DNA of 64,000 nt from Bradysia coprophila (taxonomy: Eukaryota; Arthropoda; Insecta; Diptera; Sciaridae): assembly GCF_014529535.1 (NCBI RefSeq), contig NW_023503456.1, forward strand, positions 124,001 to 188,000. The letters are read 5' to 3'. Shown here one piece after another: positions 20,360 to 32,200 of this stretch. Numbering within the stretch: position 1 is the first letter of the stretch; each line of letters starts with the position of its first letter. The translations under genes were made by a program, and so were the position numbers. Below the pieces are notes generated by a model. The model saw only the letters and a program-made list of their open reading frames with translations. It searched no databases and was not told where the DNA came from.

Positions 20360-22694
20360 CCTGGCAGAGTGTGGTAGAAAGTACTCTGAATGGCAAAAAC
20401 TTATGAGTGATGGCAGACGCTTATAAGTGCCTGACAGACGTTTATAATTGCCTGGCGAAAGATTGAACTGGCTGGCAGACGCTTATAAGTGCCTGGCGGA
20501 AGGTTGAACTGGCTGGCAGACGCTTAAAAGTGCCAGGCGGAAGGTTGAAATGGCTGGCAGACGCTTATAAGTGTCTTGCGGAAGGTTGAACTGGCTGGCG
20601 AAAGATTGAACTGGCTGGCGAAAGATTGAACTGGCTGGCGAAAGATTGAACTGGCTGGCAGACGCTTATAATTTCCTGGCGAAAGATTGAACTGTCTGGC
20701 AGACGCTTATAAGTGCCTGGCGGAAGGTTGAACTGGCTGGCGGACGCTTATAAGTGCCTGGCGGAAGGTTGAACTAGTTGGCAGACGTTTATAAGTGCCT
20801 GGCGGAAGGTTGAACTAGCTGGCAGACGCTCATAAGTGCCTGGCAGACGTTTATAATTGCCTGGCGAAAGATTGAACTGGCTGGCAGACGCTTATAAGTG
20901 CCTGGTGGAAGGTTGAACTGGCTGGCAGACGTTTATAAGTGCCTGGCGGAAGGTTGAACTAGCTGGCAGACGCTCATAAGTGCCTGGCAGACGTTTATAA
21001 TTGCCTGGCGAAAGATTGAACTGGCTGGCAGACGCTTATAAGTGCCAGGCGGAAGGTTGAAATGGCTGGCAGACGCTTATAAGTGTCTGGCGGAAGGTTA
21101 AACTGGCTGGCAGACGCTTAAAAGGGCATGGCAGACGCTTATAGTTGCCTGGCGGAAGATTGAACTGGCTGGCAGACGTTTAAAAGTGCCTGGCGGAAGG
21201 TTGAAATGACTGGCAGACGCTTAAAAGGGCATGGCAGACGCTTATAATTGCCTGGCGGAAGGTTGAACTGGCTGGCAGACGCTTAAAAGTGTCAGGCGGA
21301 AGGTTGAAATGGCTGGCAGACGCTTATAAGTGTCTGGCGGAAGGTTGAACTGGCTGGCAGACGCTTAAAAGTGCCAGGCGGAAGGTTGAAATGGCTGGCA
21401 GACGCTTATAAGTGTCTGGCGGAAGGTTGAACTGGCTGGCAGACGCTTAAAAGTGCCAGGCGGAAGGTTGAACTGGCTGGCAGACGCTTATAATTGCCTG
21501 GCGGAAGGTTGAACTGGCTGGCAGACGCTTAAAAGTGCCAGGCGGAAGGTTGAAATGGCTGGCAGATGCTTAAAAGGGCATGGCAGACGCTTATAATTGC
21601 CTGGCGGAAGGTTGAACTGGCTGGCAGACGCTTAAAAGTGCCAGGCGGAAGGTTGAAATGGCTGGCAGACGCTTAAAAGGGCATGGCAGACGCTTATAAT
21701 TGCCTGGCGAAAGATTGAACTGGCTGGCAGACGCTTAAAAGTGCCAGGCGGAAGGTTGAATTGGCTGGCAGACGCTTAAAAGTGCCAGGCGGAAGGTTGA
21801 ATTGGCTGGCAGACGCTTATAAGTGTCTGGCGGAAGGTTGAACTGGCTGGCGAAAGATTGAACTGGCTGGCAGACGCTTATAATTTCCTGGCAAAAGATT
21901 GAATTGTCTGGCAGACGCTTTTAAGTGCCTGGCGGAAGGTTGAACTGGCTGGCAGACGCTTAAAAGGGCATGGCAGACGTTATAATTGCTTGGCGAAAGA
22001 TTGAACTGTCTGGCAGACGCTTATAAGTGCCTGGCGGAAGGTTGAACTGGCTGGCAGACGCTTATAAGTGCCTGGCGGAAGGTTGAACTGGTTGGCAGAC
22101 GCTTATAAGTGCCTGGCGGAAGGTTGAACTGTCTGGCGAAAGATTGAACTGGCTGGCAGACGCTTATAATTTCCTGGCAAAAGATTGAATTGTCTGGCAG
22201 ACGCTTTTAAGTGCCTGGCGGAAGGTTGAACTGGCTGGCAGACGCTTAAAAGGGCATGGCAGACGTTATAATTGCTTGGCGAAAGATTGAACTGTCTGGC
22301 AGACGCTTATAAGTGCCTGGCGGAAGGTTGAACTGGCTGGAAGACGCTTATAAGTGCCTGGCGGAAGGTTGAACTGGTTGGCAGACGCTTATAAGTGCCT
22401 GGCGGAAGGTTGAACTGTCTGGCAGATGCTTAAAAGGGCATGGCAGACGTTTATAATTGCCTGGCGAAAGATTGAACTGTCTGGAAGACGCTTGTAAGTG
22501 ACTGGTGGAAGGTTCAACTGGCTGGCAGACGCTCATAAGTGCCTGGCAGACGTTTATAATTGTCTGGCGAAAGACTGAACTGGTTGGCAGACGGTTATTA
22601 TTGCCTGGCGAAAGATTAAACTGGCTGGCAGACGCTCGTAAGTTCCTGGCGGAAGTGTGAAGTGGCTGGAAGACGCTTATACGTCTATAAGCGT
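20360..22694 (+). repeat. Two-monomer satellite array (forward)
   Basis: The array is built from ~20-base monomers that both start CTGGC: A (CTGGCAGACGCTTATAAGTG) and B (CTGGCGGAAGGTTGAACTGG). They mostly alternate as a ~41-base AB unit, with AAB and ABB variants and internally repeated higher-order blocks; the stretch at 21870-22040 is nearly repeated at 22140-22310. Degenerate copies lie at the left edge. The right edge ends in an inverted A half (ACGCTTATACGTCTATAAGC). The array is non-coding. Confidence 0.95.
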
Positions 22695-23000
22695 CCTAAT
22701 ATTCTATCAACTCGCCGTGACTTTATGTAAGATTGTGAGACTGTAACTAATAGCTGTTGGTTTTCATTAACTGGCGCAGCCCACTCGCTGGTGTTAACTT
22801 AAATAGACGAACGACTATTACAATTTTTAGCTAGTAGGAGAGAGTGTGAATCTACTGAAGAGCTGTCGCGGTTGCACTGAAGTCGAAACTTGCGATCGAA
22901 GCTGTGATATGAATGTCAGTTCACTTAACAGTAAAAATAACATGACGGAATTACAACGTCTGGAGAAATGTTTTCTTTTAATATTAAATGCGACACAGTT

Positions 23001-26000
23001 TTAAACAAGCGAGAAATTGAACCGGGCGTTCAACTTTTTTAGTGATGACACTCCTGCTTTGTCCACCCGATCGGCAGGGATATTTTCCGAAAACTCGAAA
23101 AATGTGTTTTTCGTGTCCCCAACTAAACCGCTTGCAGTGACTTTTTGTGCTCTTGGTATTCCATCTGCATCCGGCGGATGTACAAAACCAGGAACGAATT
23201 TAGCATTTTTCTTCGGTTGAAAAGTCATCCAACCGAATTTTAGTTTCTGGAGAATCGGACGTAAAGTAGTAACGACTTCATCGTCAGTTGAGAACTCCTA
23301 AAATTATTTTAGATTGTAATAACAGAGCTCATAAAGTCTAAAAGAATTCAGATTTACTGATTGAGAGTTAAACGGATCCTTTTTAATTTGTGCAGGGTTT
23401 TTCGTTCCAACAGATGCCGCACCGGAGACGTTCGATTCAATCGATGCCTCTTCGAATTTCGAGACAGTGTTGTCCCAGAATAGATCGGTACCAGTACCGT
23501 TTTCTTCGTCAGCGATGCAGCTTTTTTGTGTGCCCTTACTCATTTCGTCAACGTTCCGTTCAGTGGAATTCGGTCCACCACCATCGACTTCAGCTGGCAC
23601 AGCTTCAACCTGGAAAAATATTTACATTATGGGACACGAACTACTTGTAAACTCATTGTTTTCGTTTACTAAACTACAAGGGAAAAAGGCTGTTGCAGCA
23701 GTCGTTGTGGGTTGCGAATAAAATTGCCTGTGATCGATAGCTCAGAGCACCGGTAGGTCCAATTTTATGGTCGTCTTATCCACCAATCAATTTTCGGATG
23801 TTTTACTCGGCATAGACGATCCCATTCACAACCTACAACAACTGCTATATAAAAAAAACATCAAAGACGTCGCACGATAGGAACTCTTCCAGTACAAGCA
23901 AGGTACATACCTTAAAAAACGGGAATCGAGCAGGTGTAATCTTCTTCAGGCGAGCATTAAACGCGCAGACCATTTTCCGAGCGGGTATGGCTGGTGGTTA
24001 AAAGTCTGGGAGAACGTCGTACTTAGGGTCGATCGGACACAAGAATTAAATACGCTCGCTCATCTTTGCTGCGAATGAATCTAAAGAAAATTTGTTTCGC
24101 AAATTTTCACTCTATGAATTTCCGCAAGGCACGCGATCTTGAGAGATCTAGATTTTCATTTGCGTAACAAATTTTGTGTGGAATCAATACTCTACCGGAT
24201 TATATCGCTATCTATACTATCGGATTTCAATTTTGTGTGCTGCACAAAAAATATTACAAAGAACAATTTCAAACTCAACATCTTCTGGTAAACTGACTGT
24301 CAGCGTTAGAATCATTTATCACTTAAATATTTCTAGGCATAGATTATCGCGATTCGACAGGAACGACAGAAACATTATTAATTCAATCGAATATCAAAGT
24401 GTTCAGTAAATTCTTTAGTCTTTAGCAAGTGCGATGTCATTTGAGAAGTACAGTTTCAAAGTGGCCATTCTCAAATTACGCACTCTCTACCACCGTTCGG
24501 GTTAACGTAGGTGTGTCAGTGTGTCATTTCTGAAGATCATCTTAATCTTTTGCGTGCGAAATTTATGAATGGTCCCGAGCAGAAACTTGTTTAATGGAAG
24601 AGATCAGTTCTTTTATACCATTCTGGCTATCAGTGCGACGATGACTATTCTCTGGTTGTATTGTGAATGTAAAAATTAAAATACAGAATGCTGAACTAAA
24701 GAGTAGACAGTCGCTTAATAAGATGATGTAATCGGAAGTGGGCATAGACATCATCACCATGCTGACATGATATTATGAGTAGGGACATTAGTATTGAAGC
24801 AACAAATACTCAGAGAAATAAGAGTTGTGCAGTCGGGTTTCATTGATGTAAAGTCAGGAACGATTTGTGCTGAAATCATGCGAGAATAGATAATAAACTA
24901 ACCTCGATAATGTCCGTCTGTGTCTCCATGTCTGATTTTCTTGTGTTTGCGATGGGCGACAAGTGCACCTCGTCAAATGTACGTTTGAGCTCGGCAACGG
25001 TGGAATCCGCTTCAACTCGAAGCTTCTCAAGGTCTTCCATTAACTTTCTATTTCGGTGATTAAGGTCAATATTTTCCGATTTTAACAGCGCAACCTCGTC
25101 CTGATTTTTCGTTTCCAATTTCGCCACCTTTTGCTTCGTCAAATCGATTTCAGCGATGAAAAACTGGCGCTCTTCGAGTAGTTTGCGGTTTTCTTCAATG
25201 TGGAACGCAATCTCGAGCTTAGCTCCTTCAATCGCGATTTGGTTTTCATTAAATTCATTCCGCAGTCTTTGATTTTCGGCATTCAATGCTACTGTGGACG
25301 ATCGCAAGTCATTTACCTCGCAAGTCATACGAGAACTTCCACTTTCGAGCTGCACCAGCATTTCCTTTAAATTTCCATTTTCTTTTACCATGTCCTGCTT
25401 TTCCGATTCCGCCTGGGCCAGATCGTTCCGATTCTTGCTTTCTAGCTTCGCAATCTTCTGTTTCATCGAATCGACCTCTTGCTTCAATATATAGGACTCG
25501 TCAACAAGTTTTCGGTTTTCAGCAATGTGGTAATCAATCGTATCTTTCGCCGCTTCAACTGCTGTCACATTCGTTGCCAGATCATGCTCAGCCTGAATTT
25601 TCAGTTTTGATGTTGATTCGACTCCCACTTGTAGCGCACTGATGAGTTCTGATTGACGCTTGTTTTGCTCTTTTAGAGCTAACACATCAGCCGATAGATT
25701 TTCTTTGGAAGCAAGAAGACTTCGTGCCGATTCCTTTAATTGAGTGATTTCTTCTTTTTGGCTTAGAACAATCACGTGCAAGCTGTCTTGACTGCTGACT
25801 GACTCATAGTTACGTGTAGTCAGTGCGGACCGAACGAAGTCACTCAATTGTCCAATTTCTTCTCGAATTTCCCGTAAACTGGCGTGGATGGGATCTGTGA
25901 ATATGGAGCTTGTTAACACCTAATTGAATTCAGAAAAATCTTTCTAGTAATGTCACTGACCGGAATTGCCAGTATCACCGTCGCCGGCTGTGGAAATGAA

Positions 26001-27592
26001 ATCAGTCGAGACACCGACATCAAGAACTATCCTTTTCGCAGGCTTGGGACCTAAAAGCAGATAATATGAAAACGACTGGTGAAATCACTGAAAAATCCAG
26101 ACAGTATAAATCGAAGAAACAGTAGTAGATTATATCAGATGTACATGCGAGCCGAAGGCGTGGCTCAAATACACTTAACTAGGTGGAAAAATTAACCGAA
26201 AATACTACATAAGAAATGAACTATTTTCGCAGAGGGCATAATAGTGAGCTAGGATAAACTTTCGTGTGGGTTGGGCTGTAATGGTTCTTGCGAATCGGTT
26301 GACACATTGGGACTACGGAACACACATAATTTCGTATGTCCAAAAAGGTTATTCAACACACTTATAAGCACTACTCGAATAACTGAAAGGTTTGACGACG
26401 ACGGTCGTATCGAAATTGAAACCATAGACACCTCTAATGCTTCAATTATCTGTATCAGCAAGAGCTTATTTTGCTGATTTCTACGTTCCTGATGGTCGCG
26501 GAATACATGCGTTCAGTTGGTGTAACCTCCGATCGATCCCAGAACATTGTATGTAATATTTTGATGATTGAGATACAACTTAATCGGCAAGCTGTCCCGG
26601 GCTGGCTCAGTGGTCAACCGGGCTACACCTGAAGCACATACGTCAACTCAGGCAAAAGTGTTATAGGCTCATACTGTACTGAAATGATGTCTTGAATATA
26701 TTGAGCTAGAATTCCGAAGATATTTTTCTATTCATTAAAGTAACAGGTCGAAATGGTATGGTGGCATATAACACTCGCGAATTATAAGAAAAATGAATTT
26801 TGATATTTTGTTTCTCGAGTTTTTTGAAAGAACCGATGTAAGTAGATGAGGATGTCTATGGACTACCAACCGACAAGATAATAAGTACTTACCCATGCTT
26901 GGACTAACACTACTTTCGATTTCACGTTTCGATTGTCGTTGTGGTCCTGACATCTTCGGTAAACCTTAGAAGATAGGAGCATAAATAAGTATTCGTGTGT
27001 GTGCAATTTGTGTACATTGTCAAACAATATTACCGAGCTTGATTAGCTGCCAAAAATCGCCGGCACGATGATCGTCGATTTCATAGGACATCATTCCTGG
27101 TGGAATCGACGATTGGTTTCTCTTTCCAGCGTCAGCAGGTATGTCGACGACGAAAAGTCTCAGCTTCTGTAGAGTACTTTGGCTCACGCTTAGCTCAATC
27201 AAACGAAGTTTGAGCTTTTTCGACACAAAATCATCGATTTCTTCAGCACACATCTTTTCCTCGCTGCCAACAATTTCTAATTCTTCTCTCTGGGGTGGTT
27301 CCCATTTTAACCCGAAAAATTTTTTTCCTACGACCGGAAAATGCGCAATCGACCAGTAACCAAGTAGATTGTTTCGACGGATTCGTTGAACAATCGAGCT
27401 GCTTTCGAACCACGCGTCCGTTAAATCTGCCAGCTCAACAGCGAATTTTTCGCCTTTCAATCCCACCTTTAGTGCGTTGTCTTCGGGATGCTCGTCCAGT
27501 TTCACCCTTCCAATCAGATTGGTAATGAGACTCACAAATACGTCATATTTTGCATCGCACATCGGCAATAAAATTTTGATCGGGATATTCAT
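23001..27592 (-). CDS. Uncharacterised coiled-coil protein, six exons
   Basis: Proposed exons (minus strand): 27592-27034 (an in-frame ATG also exists at 27643), 26964-26893, 26050-25961, 25894-24903, 23609-23358 and 23297-23001. All junctions are GT-AG with matching phases (1, 1, 1, 0, 0), giving about 753 aa. The N-terminal ~185 residues look globular (IKILLPMCDAKYDVFVSL, WSIAHFPVVGKKFFGLKW). Residues about 255-565 form a long coiled coil with an internal duplication (HIAENRKLVDES...KQKIAKLESKN versus HIEENRKLLEER...KQKVAKLETKN). The C-terminal ~100 residues are a second compact region (LRPILQKLKFGWMTFQPKKN, FVPGFVHPPDADG). No enzyme motif, signal peptide or membrane segment is seen. A structural, centrosomal, kinetochore or meiotic role is possible but not shown. 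It is divergent from the recombinase-like gene to its right. Confidence 0.75.
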
Positions 27593-28427
27593 TGCTGTCG
27601 GTTTTGCTTGAAGCGCGATATGTTTATGATAAATATTACGCAACGAATGACGCCTTGTTCCGCTACGATTTTTTTGTTCGTTCGGAAACTATTTTGGCAC
27701 CGACTTTGCGTACCATATGTTCATTAAAATATTTTGTCGTTGCAAGAGTGCAAATTCGCAAAATAGCTTGAATTAACTTCGGAAACTAAAGCACAAATCT
27801 AGCTCTAAATAATCAAATTTTCACGAATTGATGATTTACTTCCAGCGTCCGACATAGCTTATTTTATTCGCTGTCGCATTCAAGGGAAGAACTAACACGT
27901 TGAATGTCTTCGCAAAACAACACTAAAATAATTTAAAATCAAGTAGTCAAGTCATGTGACTATTCCCTATAAGATCTATTTTGCTAACTTGTGCCTAATT
28001 GGAAATAGATGCGCAGTAGATATGTCGACCCGAGGCGAAGCCGAAGTTGACAACTCATCATATGCGCAAAATTTTATGCGCACTACAGCACACAAAGTAC
28101 TTAAATCCAAAGTTCTTTCAGAACCTTGCTTAAATCCGCCGTTTCGTTGGGAAATCGACTGTTTTAGCGTTGCATCTTCGGCACATACACAAAACCTCGA
28201 GGGTAAGATAAGTTCAATTCAGGCCAGAACTGGAAATTTAAAAAAAAATCCGCAAGTAATAAGACTTAAACAAAGAAAACACGAGAAAACCAGAGTATAG
28301 GAAGGGTAAGAAGCGGAGGATGATGCGTGTGCAAAGAACTGTTGAAATTGTTGAAATTTGTATGGCCGACTTGCGTCACACATGCTAAATACTGACAAAA
28401 ATATGATAAAAAATAGCAGATTTTCCT
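27593..28427. other. Intergenic region between divergent genes
   Basis: This stretch probably holds the promoter of the minus-strand coiled-coil gene. A plus-strand ORF (27956-28300) has no recognisable domain and no splice or promoter support, so I do not call it a gene. Confidence 0.4.
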
Positions 28428-28646
28428 AGGCTGTAAACTTTGGGGAGGTCACGCAGATACAGATACGCGGGTGACACACCACACTTGATGATAACATGGC
28501 GGATTTCACACAAAACGACACCTATTGTGATGATTGTCATCGCCGTGATGATGTAATTAATTTTTTTGTATGTAAAATCATCATGGTGTGTTCCCGCGTA
28601 TCTAATAAAATGACGGTCTGCGTGACTTCCCCAAAGTTTACAGCCT
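28428..28646. mobile_element. ~219-bp MITE
   Basis: The ends AGGCTGTAAACTTTGGGGAG and CTTCCCCAAAGTTTACAGCC are inverted. Pairing continues inward through GGTCACGCAGA and TCTGCGTGAC. No clear target duplication was found. Confidence 0.8.
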
Positions 28647-29285
28647 TGAGATTTTCAACTAGCGCCCTCACAAATTTTCACAAATTAGCTGAGTGCGGAC
28701 ATTTCGAAAAGTACAGTACAACTAGCGCCATATTCAACTTTACGAAATTTGCTGACATGTGACTACAATGTAATTTTACACTTGCAAATAAGATTTCATT
28801 TTTTTCTCTCGTGTAGATAAGATAGAGCATTTGAGTCTCTGAATGTATAAAACTCTTAAATAGCCCGTTTCGAACCTCGCTTGACCCTCCAGTATGGCCA
28901 GAGTGGCTTTGCCAACTTTGTTATTGAACATTCCGCTTGTTCAGATTTATCAGTTTTTGATTATAATTTTCAGCATATATGGCGTCAATCATTAAACGAC
29001 GACAAAGTGATATTCACTGATCAAAAGAATTCAGCACTTATAGAAATAATGGCGCTCTTATTTTCTCTAACTTCAATACATAACTTTAGTATACAATTTC
29101 ATTTTTCGAAAGTCAACGGCATCTACTAGGATACGTCAGCGATATACGCGATAAACGCCACATGCGGTTACAGTGAATGTGTGTGTATTGTGTGTATATA
29201 TTGCTGATCGAAACTTAGTAAGCATTGCCAAGCAAAACTTGATTATCAATAGTTGCAGCCACCACATTTTGTATTTCTATTAATT

Positions 29286-32200
29286 ATGGAAGTAGAAAAT
29301 CAATTAAAAAAAGCAGAAATATTGCTAGCGAAATTGGCTGGTGTCTCGAAAAAGGCTAAAGTAAGTCAATACCAAATATTTTAGGTCCTGTTCCCAACAA
29401 TAATCAAAGTTGTGAAAAGTTAATTCAGGAAAATTACTACAATAACTTGCCGGAATTCAAGTTTGAAAAGGAAAATTTAACCGCGCTGGAGAATTTCGGC
29501 GGACAACAATTACCTACAAAACGCCGTGAAAACGACCAACTGGTTACATCGGCTTGGGTTGGAGGCGGTGGCAATGTCGATGGCCATTCAAATGTGAGTT
29601 TTGTTTTGTTTGTAGACCAGAATTAAATTCTTAGTTTTTGTACCCGTACAAAGAGAGGTCTTATAGGTTTACTATTGGGCTTCCAACAAGTCGAATTGGA
29701 CACTTCCCAATTATACCTACAGAAGCATTCCATATTCCAAAACTTTCGAAAAAGATTCTGCCTACGAGAATTCTGAGTTTCAATTACCTTTCAATTTTCA
29801 ACAGGATTCAAGCCTCTTGGTAAATAGAAGGAATCTGGCAGTACCCATGGCGCCAGTGCCAGTTTTCGATAGCGTAGTCATTCACGGTAACGACGCTGCC
29901 TGTCATGATGTAAGTAATATGGTGCTTAAAATCCGATGGACATTGTCGAATTCGATACTTTGTTTGCAAATCCGCTGTATATTTAAGAGTGAATTTACGA
30001 ATTTACAATTGGAACAATAGGTTACCGAGAATTTAAGAAAATTTAACGTTCGTATATTTCTGTAACAGTAGAAAATATTGCATTTTTCATGTTTCTGAGC
30101 TAGGGAGTGCAAACGGCTTTTCGATATAAGTTGTACATAAATTACCGTTAGGTGGACTAACTCTTTAAGCAACGCAAAGACATGAATCCACCATCAAACC
30201 AGCAACGACCACCAGACCCAGATATGTAGAACTTATGCCAAAAATATATCAGGAAATATCAGGAAAGGATATCAGAAAGTTTTTGGAACGTCATCAATTG
30301 ATGCAAAACTTGTAAATATCAGAGATCCAATAAATTGCATATTCCCCCTCCTTCTATCAAATTGGTTGAAAAAATCCGCAAATTCACTCTTAACAGCTCT
30401 GAACGGTGAAAATAAATGTCTCGCCAGATAACTGAATTTGAATTACCTTTTGTTCAAATATTTTGTTTTTGAGCTTTGGTTTCCATACTCCCAACAGGAT
30501 TCGAGCAACCTGATTAGAAGAAAAAATTTGGCAGATGAACATCTGCTATTGACGCCGCCTGTACCAACTTTTGATTTTGAAGCAAACCGCAGCAACTGTG
30601 ATGGCTATAATGTAAGTGGAATCTTCTTTTATGGGTCATCTGACCAACATTACCAGATTATATCCAGATATTTCGAGAAGAAAGTTTTTCAAATTTTTTT
30701 TGGAATACGGAACGCTTTAGTTCTAATTGATGATATAAACATCTAAAAATAAGACCGTCAGTCTAAACGTTATTTTTAATGTGAAACGATAAATAAGCAA
30801 ATTCAAATGTTACAAATATTGCAACGCTGTTTTAATTTGGTAATTTTTTTATTAATTGACACAGTCCACCTTCCAGGCAATCAACAATGCAAAACTTGCA
30901 ATAGCAGCCAGCCATGTCACCTATGAATCTAATAGAACGACTTTTCAACCGAACACTAAAAACCGAAATAATTGGCAGTTAACACCGGAAGTCCGAACCG
31001 ACACTGTTGAAGATGTAAGTGGAATTTATTACCTGTAGGGTCGTTCAAATAGTACGCACACTACTGTCTTGGGCGAGTCGGACCGAAGCGTACGCTTCAT
31101 ACATTTCGAAATTTTTTTCACTGTATTCTCGCGTGCAAGGGGGTGGGATTGTCTAAAAATCGTCATTTTTAACTTGCGCACTATTCGAATGGCCCCAAAC
31201 ACATATGATGAGACTCTAGGCATTATTCAATATTTACAAATTTCGTTTGGAAATTGCACAAAACAAAACATTCATCGAAAGGGTCGATTGTATTTGTACT
31301 TAGAAATCAGCTCAGACGAGCTGTCGAAATAAGCGCACCTTACATAGCTTATATAAGATAAAATGCGTTTACCGCTCCTGTTTCGGCAATGGTTCAATTT
31401 TATCGTCACCTGGAACCTTTTAGAATTTGATATTTGCACCACATTATAAACGTTAAGTGTATAATTGGCTTCAAGGCTGTTATTGTTGCAAATTTTTTCG
31501 AAATCATAGCACCGCCGACATGTGCGTAGACGAATTTCAGATATCGCAATAATCGTCATAAATACTTTCGCAACAACAATTTCATACAAAGTCACTACAT
31601 CTCGGATACTTTAGTGGTAAAAAAATCCAAAGCACATGCTAGTGATATGTTGAAATGTATGACTATTACTAGCAGAGATTCTTCTTCTTCATCGTTTAAT
31701 TGAAGATACTTTTCAAATTCAAATTGCTTATATATTTGACGAACTTTTCTGTAGGTGATGGTGGATTCGGAACCGACCGAGACATTCAGAAATAGTCACG
31801 TAATGGGTGTCCAATTACCATATGAAAAAAATTTCGATGAGAGACAGTTGCAACTGATTTTGAACAAAGTAAGTAGTTTTTAATGCTTCAAAATAAAATA
31901 GATTCAGACTAAATTTGTCGCTATCAGAGAAATAGTTTCACTGGTAACCATCTGATGTATCCGAATGTACCACGTGGTCTTCACAATAATTGTTCGTCTT
32001 TCTTCCTCGCAAACCAAATATTTATTAACCTACTAATCAGTATATCTCTTCAAATATTTCGATATTTTGGTACACATGAGTTGATGAAGCTTCTCTTTCT
32101 GAGTTTTTGGTATATGAACTCTAAAATATTATTTGTGCCGCAAATCAAAGTTAATTGAAAACACCGGCGCCTTCGGTATATGGGCGCCTTTGCGACCCTA

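Noticed and set aside
20360..22694. CRISPR-like regular repeats
   Set aside because: Units are contiguous monomers with no unique spacers, in a eukaryotic context with introns; a satellite.
26602..26660. tRNA/SINE-like A-box word TGGCTCAGTGGTCAACC
   Set aside because: No matching B box or cloverleaf downstream within tRNA distance.
27956..28300. 114-codon plus-strand ORF between the two large genes
   Set aside because: No domain, splice or promoter support. It could be real but cannot be defended from sequence alone.
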